Part shown: one piece after another, positions 1 to 6,388 of the stretch
Numbering within the stretch: position 1 is the first letter of the stretch
How the letters are laid out: every line of letters starts with the position of its first letter
NCBI GenBank assembly: GCA_038214135.1
Contig: JBBQSD010000206.1
Coordinates: forward strand, 1-7,682
DNA: 7,682 bases
Direction: 5' to 3'
Origin: JANLSE01 sp038214135
GTDB lineage: Bacteria; Chloroflexota; Chloroflexia; Chloroflexales; Roseiflexaceae
Notes under the pieces: generated by a model
What the model saw: only the letters and a program-made list of their open reading frames with translations
What the model was told of the DNA's origin: nothing
Databases searched by the model: none
Made by a program: the position numbers and the translations under genes

Positions 1-921
1 GATGATGTCATGGCCATTCTCCTGGCTGCACGCACGCTCGATCTGGTGGGTATCACCGTCACCCACGGCAACGCGCCGCTTTCCGCGACGCTGCGCAACA
101 CACGTCAGATCCTTGAATTTGCCAACCTTACCCACATCCCAATTGCCGCTGGCATGGCCCGCCCATTGCTGCGCAGCCCACAGTCTGCACTCGAAATCCA
201 TGGCCAGGCTGGCCTTGGCGGTGTAGTACTTCCCGAGCCGAGCATTGCCCTCCACGAATTGCATGCGGTCGATTTCATCATCGCGCAATCACATCGAACT
301 CCCGGACTCCAGCTTGTGCCAACTGGCCCATTAACGAATATTGCAACTGCGCTGCTCAAAGATCCCTCATTGCCACAGCGTCTATCCCAGATCTGTTTGA
401 TGGGTGGATCGACGGGTGCTGGCAATACGACGCCAAGTGCCGAATTCAATATCTATGCCGATCCCGAAGCCGCCCAGATTGTGTTTACCAGTGGAATACC
501 GATCAAGATGGTTGGCCTGAATGTGACCCGCCAGGTGCCAGCGATGGCAGAACGGCGGGCGCAGGTTCGCGCAATCGGCAACCAGACGGCCATTCTCGCT
601 GCTGATCTGCTGGATTTCTTTAGCCTACAGGTACAGCGGATCTTCGGGTTGCCTGGCGGTGCCATGCACGATCCATTGGCTGTTGCTGTCCTGCTCGATC
701 CAGAACTCGTCCAATTCCAGCCTATGCATGTCGCAATCGAACTACGCGGCGAACATACCTATGGCATGACGGTCTGTGACCAACGGCCAATTGCCAGTGT
801 CGAACTCGATGCTGATGCCAGTGTGCGGCGCAGTATCCCACCAAATGCCCAGGTCGCCATTGCCGTCAATACGGAGCGGTTCTGGGAGCTGTTTCTGAAT
901 GTATTGGCGACATATGCCTGA
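1..921 (+). CDS. Nucleoside hydrolase (IunH/Rih family), 5' end outside window
   Basis: This gene encodes an inosine/uridine-preferring type nucleoside hydrolase, a Ca2+-dependent enzyme that splits the N-glycosidic bond of nucleosides into base and ribose for salvage. The reading frame is open from base 1 and begins with Asp-Asp followed by VMAILLA. This matches the end of the family's N-terminal DxDxxxDD calcium motif, so about a dozen residues lie upstream of the window; the ATG at 10 is internal. Counting from that Met, other family blocks are PTGPLTN (about 104-110), MGGSTGAGN (131-139), AEFNIYADPEAA (144-155) and the HDP motif (H220, D221), which carries the catalytic His and a calcium-binding Asp. 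The C-terminus (FWELFLNVLATYA) looks natural, giving a total near 315-320 residues, normal for the family. The family's usual HGxDGLGG loop reads HGQAGLGG here. Substrate preference cannot be decided. Confidence in the family is high. Confidence 0.95.
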   Translation, partial: DDVMAILLAARTLDLVGITVTHGNAPLSATLRNTRQILEFANLTHIPIAAGMARPLLRSPQSALEIHGQAGLGGVVLPEPSIALHELHAVDFIIAQSHRTPGLQLVPTGPLTNIATALLKDPSLPQRLSQICLMGGSTGAGNTTPSAEFNIYADPEAAQIVFTSGIPIKMVGLNVTRQVPAMAERRAQVRAIGNQTAILAADLLDFFSLQVQRIFGLPGGAMHDPLAVAVLLDPELVQFQPMHVAIELRGEHTYGMTVCDQRPIASVELDADASVRRSIPPNAQVAIAVNTERFWELFLNVLATYA

Positions 922-1285
922 TCGGGCGGCAGCAATACAGCTTGCAGCTGCCCGTATTGCGACGCTCAATCCAGAAATAATTGCTAATCTCGGCAGCGCA
1001 CTTAATCTGTTGACCCTTGGTGCACACGATATTCCTGAACGCCAGCAGACCCTACGACGGGCAATTGCGTGGAGCTATGATTTGCTCAACGCTGAGGCCT
1101 GTGCGCTTTTTCGCGCTCTGGCGGTGTTTGTTGGTGGATGTAGCTTCGAGGCTGTTCATACGATCCTGAAAACATGCATAGATCATTCACCAACGATAAC
1201 CGCCGATCTCTTGGATGAATTGGTACGCCGCAACATGCTGCAGGTTGTCGTCAATGCGACTGGCACACTGTCCTTTCGAGGGTAG
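899..1285 (+). pseudogene. Remnant of a STAND/LuxR-AfsR-type transcriptional regulator
   Basis: The 128-codon frame matches only the central part of large ATP-dependent regulators common in Chloroflexi and actinobacteria. AAAIQLAAARI corresponds to the family's PLAIELAAAR block after the NTPase. ERQQTLRRAIAWSYDLL and ALFRALAVFVGG correspond to the winged-helix blocks RQQTLRATIAWSYDLL and LFRRLAVFVGG. The Walker A/B NTPase part, the TPR part and any DNA-binding domain are missing. Homology begins almost at the stop codon of the nucleoside hydrolase, which this frame overlaps by 23 bases, so the left side looks like a deletion junction. On the right, the frame stops at TAG 1283. A different frame at 1282-1305 reads VDGQYLML, resembling the next family block (DGxxRxRMLET), before hitting TGA. 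This suggests a frameshift plus stop. A short expressed protein from ATG 899 or 914 is possible, but no ribosome-binding site stands out and a function is unlikely. Confidence 0.75.
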
Positions 1286-1300
1286 ATGGGCAGTATCTCA

Positions 1301-1309
1301 TGCTATGAT
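1301..1309 (+). promoter_or_regulatory. Extended -10 promoter candidate for the ABC transporter gene
   Basis: TGCTATGAT fits the extended -10 form (TGn followed by TATGAT, 5 of 6 to consensus). It lies about 34 bp before the transporter's ATG, giving a leader of roughly 26 nt. I find no good -35 hexamer 16-18 bp upstream, which an extended -10 can tolerate. It sits within the decayed end of the regulator remnant, so the promoter may have formed or been exposed by that decay. Confidence 0.45.
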
Positions 1310-1342
1310 ACAAATGAATGCCCAATTTAACGAAAGGTTGTT

Positions 1343-3220
1343 ATGATCGCCACTGCTCGATCATCAGGTCGGCGTCCTGCAAATGCGCCCGAGCCACCAA
1401 AGACATGGCCAGAGCGTATGCAGGATCTGCGCGCTGCATATAGTAACATCCCACGTGCGTTTCGCCTGGTCTGGGGAGCCGATCGCATTGGCACGATTGC
1501 GATGGCGCTGATGACACTGCTTGGGGCTGGCCTTCCAGCAACACAGGCATGGGTTGGATCGCAGATTGTGGATTCGGTGGTGAAATCTCTGGCTGCCAGG
1601 CTGACTGCGGAGCAGGGGTTACAAACCGCGCTGCCCTTTCTGCTGTTGGAATTTGGTCTACTCCTGGTCGGCGCGTTGGTGAACCAGATTCGGAGTTTGT
1701 ACGAGCATGTGCTGAATGCCAAGCTGGGTCATTATATCAATACGGCCATCATGCGTAAGGCGCTGACGCTTGATTTGCAGCATTTTGAGGATTCTGCCTT
1801 CTACGATAAACTACAGAATGCGCGGCGTGAGGCCGATTTCCGCGCCAGTGGAATCATCAATGGCTCGTTTTCGATCATCCAGAATGTCATTACGCTGCTG
1901 TCGTTTGCGGGCATCCTGGTATTCTTCAACCCCTGGATCAGCCTGATTCTGTTTGGTGCAACAGTCCCTGCCTTCATTGCCCAGGGTCGCTTTAGTCGGC
2001 TGCACTTCCGCCTGCTGACATGGCACGCACCCGAATTTCGGCGCATGCAGTATATTGAGCATCTGCTGACGGTCGATAGCAGTGTTAAGGAGGTCAAGCT
2101 GTTTGGCCTTGGCGAGCCATTGCTCAAGCGCTATAGCGAAACATTCTGGGAATTCTTTGATGAGGATACTCGCTTGGCCAGGCGACGCTCCTGGATCAGT
2201 TTGGGCCTGGGTTTGATTGCGACGGCAAGCTACTATCTGGCCTATGCCTGGATTATTGCGATTGCAGTCACGGGCGTAATTACATTGGGTGGCATGACAC
2301 TCTATCTGGCGTTGTTCCGCCAGAGCCAGGGCACGGTTCAGGGGCTGTTCGACAATATCAATCGGTTGTATGAAAATGGATTGTTCATGGACAATCTGTT
2401 TGGGTTTCTTGATCTGACATCGCAAATGGCTCGCCCAGCAACAACATCGGTTGTTCCGGTAGGGTTACAACAAGGCCTTGAGTTTCGCAATGTCTCATTC
2501 CGCTACCCAGGCCGTGAGGATTGGGCGCTGCGTGATGTGAACCTGACTATTGCACCTGGTGAGAAGGTGGCATTGGTTGGCCCAAATGGCGCAGGCAAGA
2601 CGACACTGATCAAATTGTTGACCCGCCTGTACGATCCGAGTGAGGGCCAGATTCTGCTTGATGGCGTTGATCTGCGTGATTATGACCCGGATGTGTTACG
2701 CAAGCGGATTGGCGTTATTTTCCAGGATTTCGTCAAGTACCAACTAACGGCCCGCGAGAATATTGGCTTTGGGCAGATCGACAAATCTGATGATGTTGAA
2801 CGAGTTCGTGATGCTGCCGAACGCGGCGGTGCCGATGATGTTGTTTCAGAATTGCCAGATGGCATGGACACGACGCTTGGGCGCTGGTTTCAGGATGGCC
2901 ACGAGCTTTCGGGCGGGCAATGGCAGAAGATCGCACTCAGTCGGGCGTTCATGCGCGATGGCGAGGTGCTTGTGCTGGATGAACCAACCGCCGCGCTGGA
3001 CGCAGAGCGTGAGTATGAGATCTTTCAGCGCTTCCGCGAGCTGACCGATGGCAAGATTGCAGTGCTGATCTCGCACCGCTTCAGTACGGTTCGCATGGCC
3101 GATCAGATTGTTGTAATCGAGGGTGGCCGGGTGAGTGAACAGGGTTCGCATGCAGAACTGGTAACACAAGCTGGCACCTATGCACGGCTGTTCGAAATGC
3201 AGGCCGAGGGTTATCGGTAA
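1343..3220 (+). CDS. ABC exporter half-transporter (6TM permease fused to ATPase)
   Basis: The 625-residue protein has the standard size and layout of a homo- or heterodimeric MsbA/MdlB-type exporter in the cytoplasmic membrane. The membrane domain covers about residues 45-330, with hydrophobic segments near 47-65, 97-117, 177-197, 198-215, 285-307 and 308-325. The nucleotide-binding domain covers about 378-620. All ATPase motifs are intact: A-loop Tyr388, Walker A GPNGAGKTT (413-421), Q-loop Gln461, signature LSGGQ (522-526), Walker B VLVLDEP with D546/E547, and H-loop His578. The start is supported by GAAAGG at 1332-1337, five bases before the ATG. There is no peptidase or substrate-binding domain, so cargo cannot be named; lipids, peptides and drugs are all possible. 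The glycosyltransferase gene follows after 27 bp on the same strand, suggesting co-transcription and perhaps export of an envelope glycan or lipid precursor, which is inference. Confidence 0.95.
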   Translation: MIATARSSGRRPANAPEPPKTWPERMQDLRAAYSNIPRAFRLVWGADRIGTIAMALMTLLGAGLPATQAWVGSQIVDSVVKSLAARLTAEQGLQTALPFLLLEFGLLLVGALVNQIRSLYEHVLNAKLGHYINTAIMRKALTLDLQHFEDSAFYDKLQNARREADFRASGIINGSFSIIQNVITLLSFAGILVFFNPWISLILFGATVPAFIAQGRFSRLHFRLLTWHAPEFRRMQYIEHLLTVDSSVKEVKLFGLGEPLLKRYSETFWEFFDEDTRLARRRSWISLGLGLIATASYYLAYAWIIAIAVTGVITLGGMTLYLALFRQSQGTVQGLFDNINRLYENGLFMDNLFGFLDLTSQMARPATTSVVPVGLQQGLEFRNVSFRYPGREDWALRDVNLTIAPGEKVALVGPNGAGKTTLIKLLTRLYDPSEGQILLDGVDLRDYDPDVLRKRIGVIFQDFVKYQLTARENIGFGQIDKSDDVERVRDAAERGGADDVVSELPDGMDTTLGRWFQDGHELSGGQWQKIALSRAFMRDGEVLVLDEPTAALDAEREYEIFQRFRELTDGKIAVLISHRFSTVRMADQIVVIEGGRVSEQGSHAELVTQAGTYARLFEMQAEGYR

Positions 3221-3229
3221 ACGCGATTT

Positions 3230-3246
3230 AATCTGCGAAATCTGCG
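3230..3246 (+). repeat. Short direct repeat AATCTGCG x2 between ABC and GT39 genes
   Basis: AATCTGCG occurs at 3230-3237 and again at 3239-3246, filling most of the 27-bp gap and ending one base before the ATG of the glycosyltransferase. It resembles the short intergenic repeat fragments seen elsewhere in this window. It occupies the place where a Shine-Dalgarno sequence would be expected, and none is present. Confidence 0.4.
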
Positions 3247-3247
3247 G

Positions 3248-5383
3248 ATGAATAAGATATTGTCGAATCGCTACATCCCAATCGTTCTCTTGCTGCTGGC
3301 ATTGGCTTTGCGTTTCTATGGCCTCGAAACCCAGAGTATGTGGGCCGATGAGGGCGGCACGCTAGCATTGGCAGCACGGACACCCGATGTCATCCTGCGC
3401 GACACGCTCGCCGATGTGCATCCGCCGCTGTACTACTGGATTCTGCACGCCTGGATGGGCCTGTTTGGTGTGAACGTCGCTGCGGCGCGTGGGCTGAGTG
3501 CAATCTGCGGAACATTGGCGGTTCTGGCCACATATCAGCTGGCTCGGCGCTGGTATGGGCTGCTGGCAGGCTGGGTGGCGGGCATTGCTGCAGCAATCTC
3601 GCCACTTGCGATTCACTACAGCCAGGAAGCACGTATGTATGCGTTGGCAATGCTGCTGGCGGCGTTGCTGTTTCTGGTTTTGGATGCCTGGTTGGATAGC
3701 ATGCAACGTTCAAAAGGGCCAGTCCTCAACCGCATTTCAGGTGTAGGGTTTTCCCAGATCGTTGCATATTCCCCGCTCCACAACCCCTCCCCTACCAGTA
3801 TGGGCCATTCCCCCTCTCCCCAGAGTGGGAGAGGGGAGCAGGGGGTCAGGGAAGAACGCCTTCGCGTAGCAGATCTCCAGTTCGCCCTGTACATGTTGCT
3901 TGCGGCGGCCCTGTTGATGACCCACTATTTCGCTGTTACGATTGTTGCTGGCGCTGCATTGCTGGGAATAATCCGGATTGCCAAACAGCAGCGATACCGA
4001 GCCAGCCTGTTGTTTGCATTTGCCCACCTACCGCTTGCAGCACTCTATCTCGCTGTAGTACTTTCCAGCCGCACTCGCCTCAGCACCTGGACAGCAGCCA
4101 AATCACCGACCGATCCATTGTTTGTGCTGATCGACACACTGCGTACGTTCAGCATCGGCATGAGCGGGCCAGAGTATTGGGTCTGGTGGGCGTTGCTGTT
4201 TACCGGGCTGGTTCTAGCCGGGTTTTTCGTTCGCGCCAGTGGATCGGGGCGATTGACGACCGGAATATGGTTGGGCATCCCGATTGTGTTGATGATCCTG
4301 ATCTCACTTGGCCAGCCGTATTACAAGCCGCGCTTTTTGCTGCCAGCCCTGCCTGCCTTTCACATCCTGGTTGGTGCCGGTGTGGCGGGTTTAGGGAATT
4401 GGGTGCGGGTGAGGAGACAGGAGTCAGGAGCGAGCCAACAGCTATCAGCTATCAGCTATCAGCTATCAGAAGCACAGGGTAGAGACGCTGCGCTGGAGCG
4501 TCTAGCTCAAAACCCGGTAGTAGGTGTGATGTCGCGCAGGAACGCCGCGCTGGAGCAAAATTTTGCCCCTTTGCTCGGCGTCATCCTGCTCCTTGGTTCT
4601 GCGAGCCTGCCGCTCTATCGCGAATGGTTCGATCCGCGTGTTTGGCGGGATGATTATCGTGGCGCGGCATTGGCAATCAGCGCGACGGCTGGTGCCAATG
4701 ATGTGCTGATCCTCAATGGCCAAAGCCAGATCGATACGCTGAATGTGTATTTGAGCAACACACAGCCACGGATTCTGCTGCCGCGCTTCCGCCCGCTCGA
4801 CCAACCCGCAACCGAAACAGAACTGCAACAGCTTGCCGCTCAGTACCGCCGGATCTATGGCCTGTTCTATGTGATCGAGGAGAGCGACCCGCAGGGCATT
4901 ATGGCCAATTGGCTCGATACACACGCCTTTCCGAGCGGTTCGCGCTGGTATGGCGACATCCAATTACGCACATGGGAAACTGGCGATCTCAGCGATCAGA
5001 TGCGTTCGGTGGATGCCAACATTGGCGGGCTGCATCTGCGCCAACAGTCAATCGTACCAGTAACACTCACACCAGGCGATGCCATACGCATGCAGATGGA
5101 TTGGCAAGCCGACTCAGCGCCCGAGCAGCCGCTGAGTCTGTTCATCCATCTACGGGATTCCCAGGGCCAACTGATTGCCCAATACGATGGGCCATTGGCA
5201 CTTCAACCGCTTGTTGCGGGAACGACCTGGACATCACATGCGGCCATTATTCTTCCGCCAGCAACCCCAGCTGGAAGATACCAGATCCTGCTTGGCGTCT
5301 ACAACCCGGCCAGTGGCAAGCGGCTCAACCTAGCCGATGGTGCCGATACACTGGAACTGGGAATAGTTGAGGTGAATCATTAA
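3248..5383 (+). CDS. GT39-like (ArnT/PMT-type) membrane glycosyltransferase with C-terminal beta-rich domain
   Basis: The 711-residue polytopic membrane protein belongs to the GT39/ArnT-like superfamily (GT-C fold), which transfers sugars from polyprenyl-phosphate donors on the outer face of the membrane. Family signs are an N-terminal helix (about 9-26), the acidic WADEGG motif (D34, E35) in the first outer loop, HPPLYYWILHAW (58-69), YSQEARMYAL (124-133) and YYKPRFLLPALP (358-369). Hydrophobic segments continue to about residue 457. A soluble region (about 465-590) follows, then a beta-rich domain (about 592-708) with IHLRDSQGQLIAQYDGP, as in related Chloroflexi proteins. Two stretches, about residues 153-205 and 385-437, do not look like family sequence and coincide with repeat-type DNA; without them the protein would be near 605-610 residues. 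The ATG has no clear Shine-Dalgarno but suits the N-terminal helix. It lies 27 bp after the ABC exporter gene, so translation may be coupled. Acceptor and sugar are unknown. Confidence 0.9.
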   Translation: MNKILSNRYIPIVLLLLALALRFYGLETQSMWADEGGTLALAARTPDVILRDTLADVHPPLYYWILHAWMGLFGVNVAAARGLSAICGTLAVLATYQLARRWYGLLAGWVAGIAAAISPLAIHYSQEARMYALAMLLAALLFLVLDAWLDSMQRSKGPVLNRISGVGFSQIVAYSPLHNPSPTSMGHSPSPQSGRGEQGVREERLRVADLQFALYMLLAAALLMTHYFAVTIVAGAALLGIIRIAKQQRYRASLLFAFAHLPLAALYLAVVLSSRTRLSTWTAAKSPTDPLFVLIDTLRTFSIGMSGPEYWVWWALLFTGLVLAGFFVRASGSGRLTTGIWLGIPIVLMILISLGQPYYKPRFLLPALPAFHILVGAGVAGLGNWVRVRRQESGASQQLSAISYQLSEAQGRDAALERLAQNPVVGVMSRRNAALEQNFAPLLGVILLLGSASLPLYREWFDPRVWRDDYRGAALAISATAGANDVLILNGQSQIDTLNVYLSNTQPRILLPRFRPLDQPATETELQQLAAQYRRIYGLFYVIEESDPQGIMANWLDTHAFPSGSRWYGDIQLRTWETGDLSDQMRSVDANIGGLHLRQQSIVPVTLTPGDAIRMQMDWQADSAPEQPLSLFIHLRDSQGQLIAQYDGPLALQPLVAGTTWTSHAAIILPPATPAGRYQILLGVYNPASGKRLNLADGADTLELGIVEVNH
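3704..3865 (+). repeat. Repeat-derived in-frame insertion 1 in the glycosyltransferase gene
   Basis: This stretch encodes about residues 153-205, rich in Pro, Ser, Gly and Arg (for example SPTSMGHSPSPQSGRGEQG), between two hydrophobic segments where homologues normally have a short loop. Its centre is a perfect inverted repeat: CCCCTCTCCC (3811-3820), loop CAGAGT, GGGAGAGGGG (3827-3836). It is flanked by C-rich sequence on the left (CAACCCCTCCCCTACC) and G-rich sequence on the right (AGCAGGGGGTCAGGG). I recognise this composition as a dispersed palindromic repeat, normally intergenic in Chloroflexi. Exact ends are estimates. The frame stays open throughout, so the block is translated. Confidence 0.7.
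3811..3836 (+). repeat. Perfect 10-bp inverted repeat with 6-nt loop
   Basis: CCCCTCTCCC and GGGAGAGGGG are exact reverse complements around CAGAGT, forming a very stable GC-rich hairpin inside an open coding frame. It is the core of the first inserted repeat. No T-tract follows, so it is not a standard intrinsic terminator. Confidence 0.85.
4441..4468 (+). repeat. Tandem heptamer repeat, four perfect copies of GCTATCA
   Basis: Four exact 7-bp units lie within the glycosyltransferase coding frame, translated as QLSAISYQLS-type sequence (21 bp gives one 7-residue period). Seven is not a multiple of three, so gain or loss of one unit would shift the frame. Gain leads to TAG at 4480-4482 and loss to TAG at 4503-4505, both within about 40 bases, removing the C-terminal 290 or so residues. 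Confidence 0.9.
4483..4503 (+). repeat. Inverted repeat AGACGCT/AGCGTCT, 7-nt loop
   Basis: AGACGCT (4483-4489) and AGCGTCT (4497-4503) are exact reverse complements around a 7-base loop. They form the hairpin part of the second inserted block and are directly adjacent to the heptamer array. Confidence 0.75.
4555..4566 (+). repeat. 12-bp perfect palindrome GCAAAATTTTGC
   Basis: This self-complementary 12-mer lies at the right edge of the second inserted block, just before the next membrane segment of the glycosyltransferase resumes. It plausibly marks the end of a palindromic repeat element. Confidence 0.65.
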
Positions 5384-5410
5384 CAGTCATTTACTCTATG
5401 GTAGTATTAT
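5380..5410 (+). promoter_or_regulatory. Weak promoter candidate for the AraC-family gene
   Basis: TTAACA (5380-5385, 5 of 6 to the -35 consensus) overlaps the stop codon of the glycosyltransferase. It is followed by TATTAT (5405-5410, 5 of 6 to the -10 consensus) at a long 19-bp spacing; TAGTAT at 5402 gives 16 bp but fits worse. The position, about 110 bp before the preferred start, is plausible for a separately transcribed regulator. Confidence 0.3.
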
Positions 5411-5417
5411 TGCCACA

Positions 5418-5427
5418 GTGAGCTCAC
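5418..5427. promoter_or_regulatory. Dyad GTGAGCTCAC, possible operator
   Basis: This 10-bp perfect palindrome lies eight bases after the candidate -10 of the AraC-family gene and 90 bp before its preferred start. It lacks a loop and a T-tract, so a protein-binding site is more likely than a terminator. No known operator is recognised. Confidence 0.35.
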
Positions 5428-5445
5428 CTGGATGGATGACCCTAC

Positions 5446-5512
5446 ACCGATTGATGACCTGTAGGCCAACAATCACGGCCAATGTGCACTTTCTGTTTAC
5501 CAATTGATTGGT
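5446..5512 (+). promoter_or_regulatory. Paired ACCRATTGAT sites upstream of the AraC-family gene
   Basis: ACCGATTGAT (5446-5455) and ACCAATTGAT (5499-5508) match at 9 of 10 positions and are 53 bp apart, close to five helical turns. The second copy extends into a near-perfect dyad, ACCAAT-TG-ATTGGT (5499-5512), ending five bases before the ATG at 5518. The first copy lies inside a small inverted repeat, CCTACA (5441-5446) with TGTAGG (5460-5465). Sites of this kind could mediate autoregulation, but no binding protein can be assigned from sequence. Confidence 0.35.
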
Positions 5513-5517
5513 TTCCC

Positions 5518-6303
5518 ATGCCCGATAACGCCAAGGAACAGCATGTTCCACACTTCACATTTGGTATCAACCAGGTTTTTGATGCAGCGTTTCATTCTGG
5601 ATGGCTTACATTTCCTGGGCACTACCTCATTTATGCTTCTACAGGTGCGTTTCAGTTAGAAGTAGATCGCATTCGCTGGCTCCTGCCCCCACAGCGGGCA
5701 GCCTGGGTTGCTGGCAACGTTCCATTTCAATTATCTGCGGAAAGGCCCGGCACAACTACTTCGGTGCTTTTTGCAGAAAGCGCAATTCCGCCGCCAGCGT
5801 TTGAATGCCGGGTCTTTGCGGTCTCAACGCTTGCTCGCGAAATGCTCAGCTATGCGGTGCGATGGGGTGCGGAGCGCGATGAGCAAGACACAACCGCAGA
5901 TACGTTTTTTCGCGCCTTGGCAACGGTATGTAGCGAACTGGCAGCGCATCCTGATCTGTTCTGGTTGCCGAGTGCTCAGTCTTCTGAACTCCGTCTGGCG
6001 CTTGATTATACCCTGGCCCATTTGAGCGATAAACCTACCTTTGCCGAAGTCGCCAGGGCTGCGCATGTTTCTGAACGAACCCTCGCACGCCGCTTCGTTA
6101 CGGAAACTGGTATGATCTGGAGCCAGTTCGCCCATCGCGCCCGGATGCTGCGGGCAATGGAACTCCGCGTGGCCCCCGCTATGACTGTAATCGAGGTTGT
6201 GGAAGCGGTTGGGTTTTTGAGTGTGAGCGCCTTGACCCATGCCTTTCGGACATTCACCGGCGAAACGCCGTCGAGTTATCGTAAACGAGCGCATTCAACA
6301 TAG
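5518..6303 (+). CDS. AraC-family transcriptional regulator with cupin-like sensor domain
   Basis: This is a cytoplasmic DNA-binding regulator of 261 residues from ATG 5518. The N-terminal part (about 1-110) has the beta-rich pattern of an AraC-type cupin ligand domain (FPGHYLIYASTGAFQLEV, then WLLPPQRAAWVAGNVPF). The C-terminal 100 residues are a typical AraC/XylS double helix-turn-helix. The first HTH is at about 173-193 (FAEVARAAHVSERTLARRF). The second is at about 222-244 (TVIEVVEAVGFLSVSALTHAF), and the closing TGETPSSYR (247-255) is the family's GxxPxxYR signature. An in-frame ATG at 5482 would add 12 residues (MCTFCLPIDWFP) not expected in the family, so 5518 is preferred, but neither start has a clear Shine-Dalgarno. 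The ligand is unknown. It is convergent with the SnoaL-like gene and shares a terminator with it. Its targets might include itself and the nearby enzyme genes, which is inference. Confidence 0.92.
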   Translation: MPDNAKEQHVPHFTFGINQVFDAAFHSGWLTFPGHYLIYASTGAFQLEVDRIRWLLPPQRAAWVAGNVPFQLSAERPGTTTSVLFAESAIPPPAFECRVFAVSTLAREMLSYAVRWGAERDEQDTTADTFFRALATVCSELAAHPDLFWLPSAQSSELRLALDYTLAHLSDKPTFAEVARAAHVSERTLARRFVTETGMIWSQFAHRARMLRAMELRVAPAMTVIEVVEAVGFLSVSALTHAFRTFTGETPSSYRKRAHST

Positions 6304-6329
6304 AAAGACCGCTCCAGAGAGCGGTCTTT
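6304..6329. terminator. Bidirectional intrinsic terminator between convergent genes
   Basis: A perfect 11-bp stem, AAAGACCGCTC (6304-6314) with GAGCGGTCTTT (6319-6329), closes a CAGA tetraloop. It starts at the first base after the AraC-family stop codon. Because the stem begins with AAAGA and ends with TCTTT, it has a short T-rich tail on either strand, so it can serve both the AraC-family gene and the SnoaL-like gene ending at 6389. The T-run is short. Confidence 0.8.
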
Positions 6330-6388
6330 GCAGGCGAATTCAGCATTATCGCTGCGCTGATTGGCGCATGGTTTCCGGATCGCGAGGC

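Larger units (their letters stand above)
4405..4566 (+). repeat. Composite repeat-derived in-frame insertion 2 in the glycosyltransferase gene
   Basis: This stretch encodes about residues 386-440 (Gln, Ser, Ala and Arg rich), between the hydrophobic segment ending near 383 and the one starting near 440. Homologues normally have a short basic loop there. Four repeat structures are packed together. They are a GCTATCA tandem array (4441-4468), an AGACGCT/AGCGTCT hairpin (4483-4503), a 15-bp direct repeat with one mismatch (ACGCYGCGCTGGAGC at 4485-4499 and 4542-4556), and the palindrome GCAAAATTTTGC (4555-4566). The direct-repeat copies are 57 bp apart, exactly 19 codons, so they encode similar peptides (RDAALE and RNAALE). 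Such motifs usually occur in intergenic DNA. The block is in frame and free of stops. Ends are estimates. Confidence 0.7.

Noticed and set aside
1811..2425. 204-codon open frame on the minus strand
   Set aside because: It is fully antisense to the membrane domain of the ABC exporter, has a composition typical of a shadow frame (Gln- and Cys-rich) and no recognisable domain.
3704..3865. Inserted repeat considered as an intron or transposon carrying its own gene
   Set aside because: It is only about 160 bp, has no self-splicing intron structure I can recognise, no target-site duplication I could define, and the host frame reads through it.
4439..4469. Heptamer array considered as a CRISPR or iteron array
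   Set aside because: Units are directly adjacent with no spacers and only 7 bp long. There is no replication gene, DnaA box cluster or cas gene nearby.
3248..5383. Glycosyltransferase treated as a pseudogene because of its inserts
   Set aside because: The frame is intact over 711 codons and family motifs on both sides of each insert are preserved, so it is annotated as coding.
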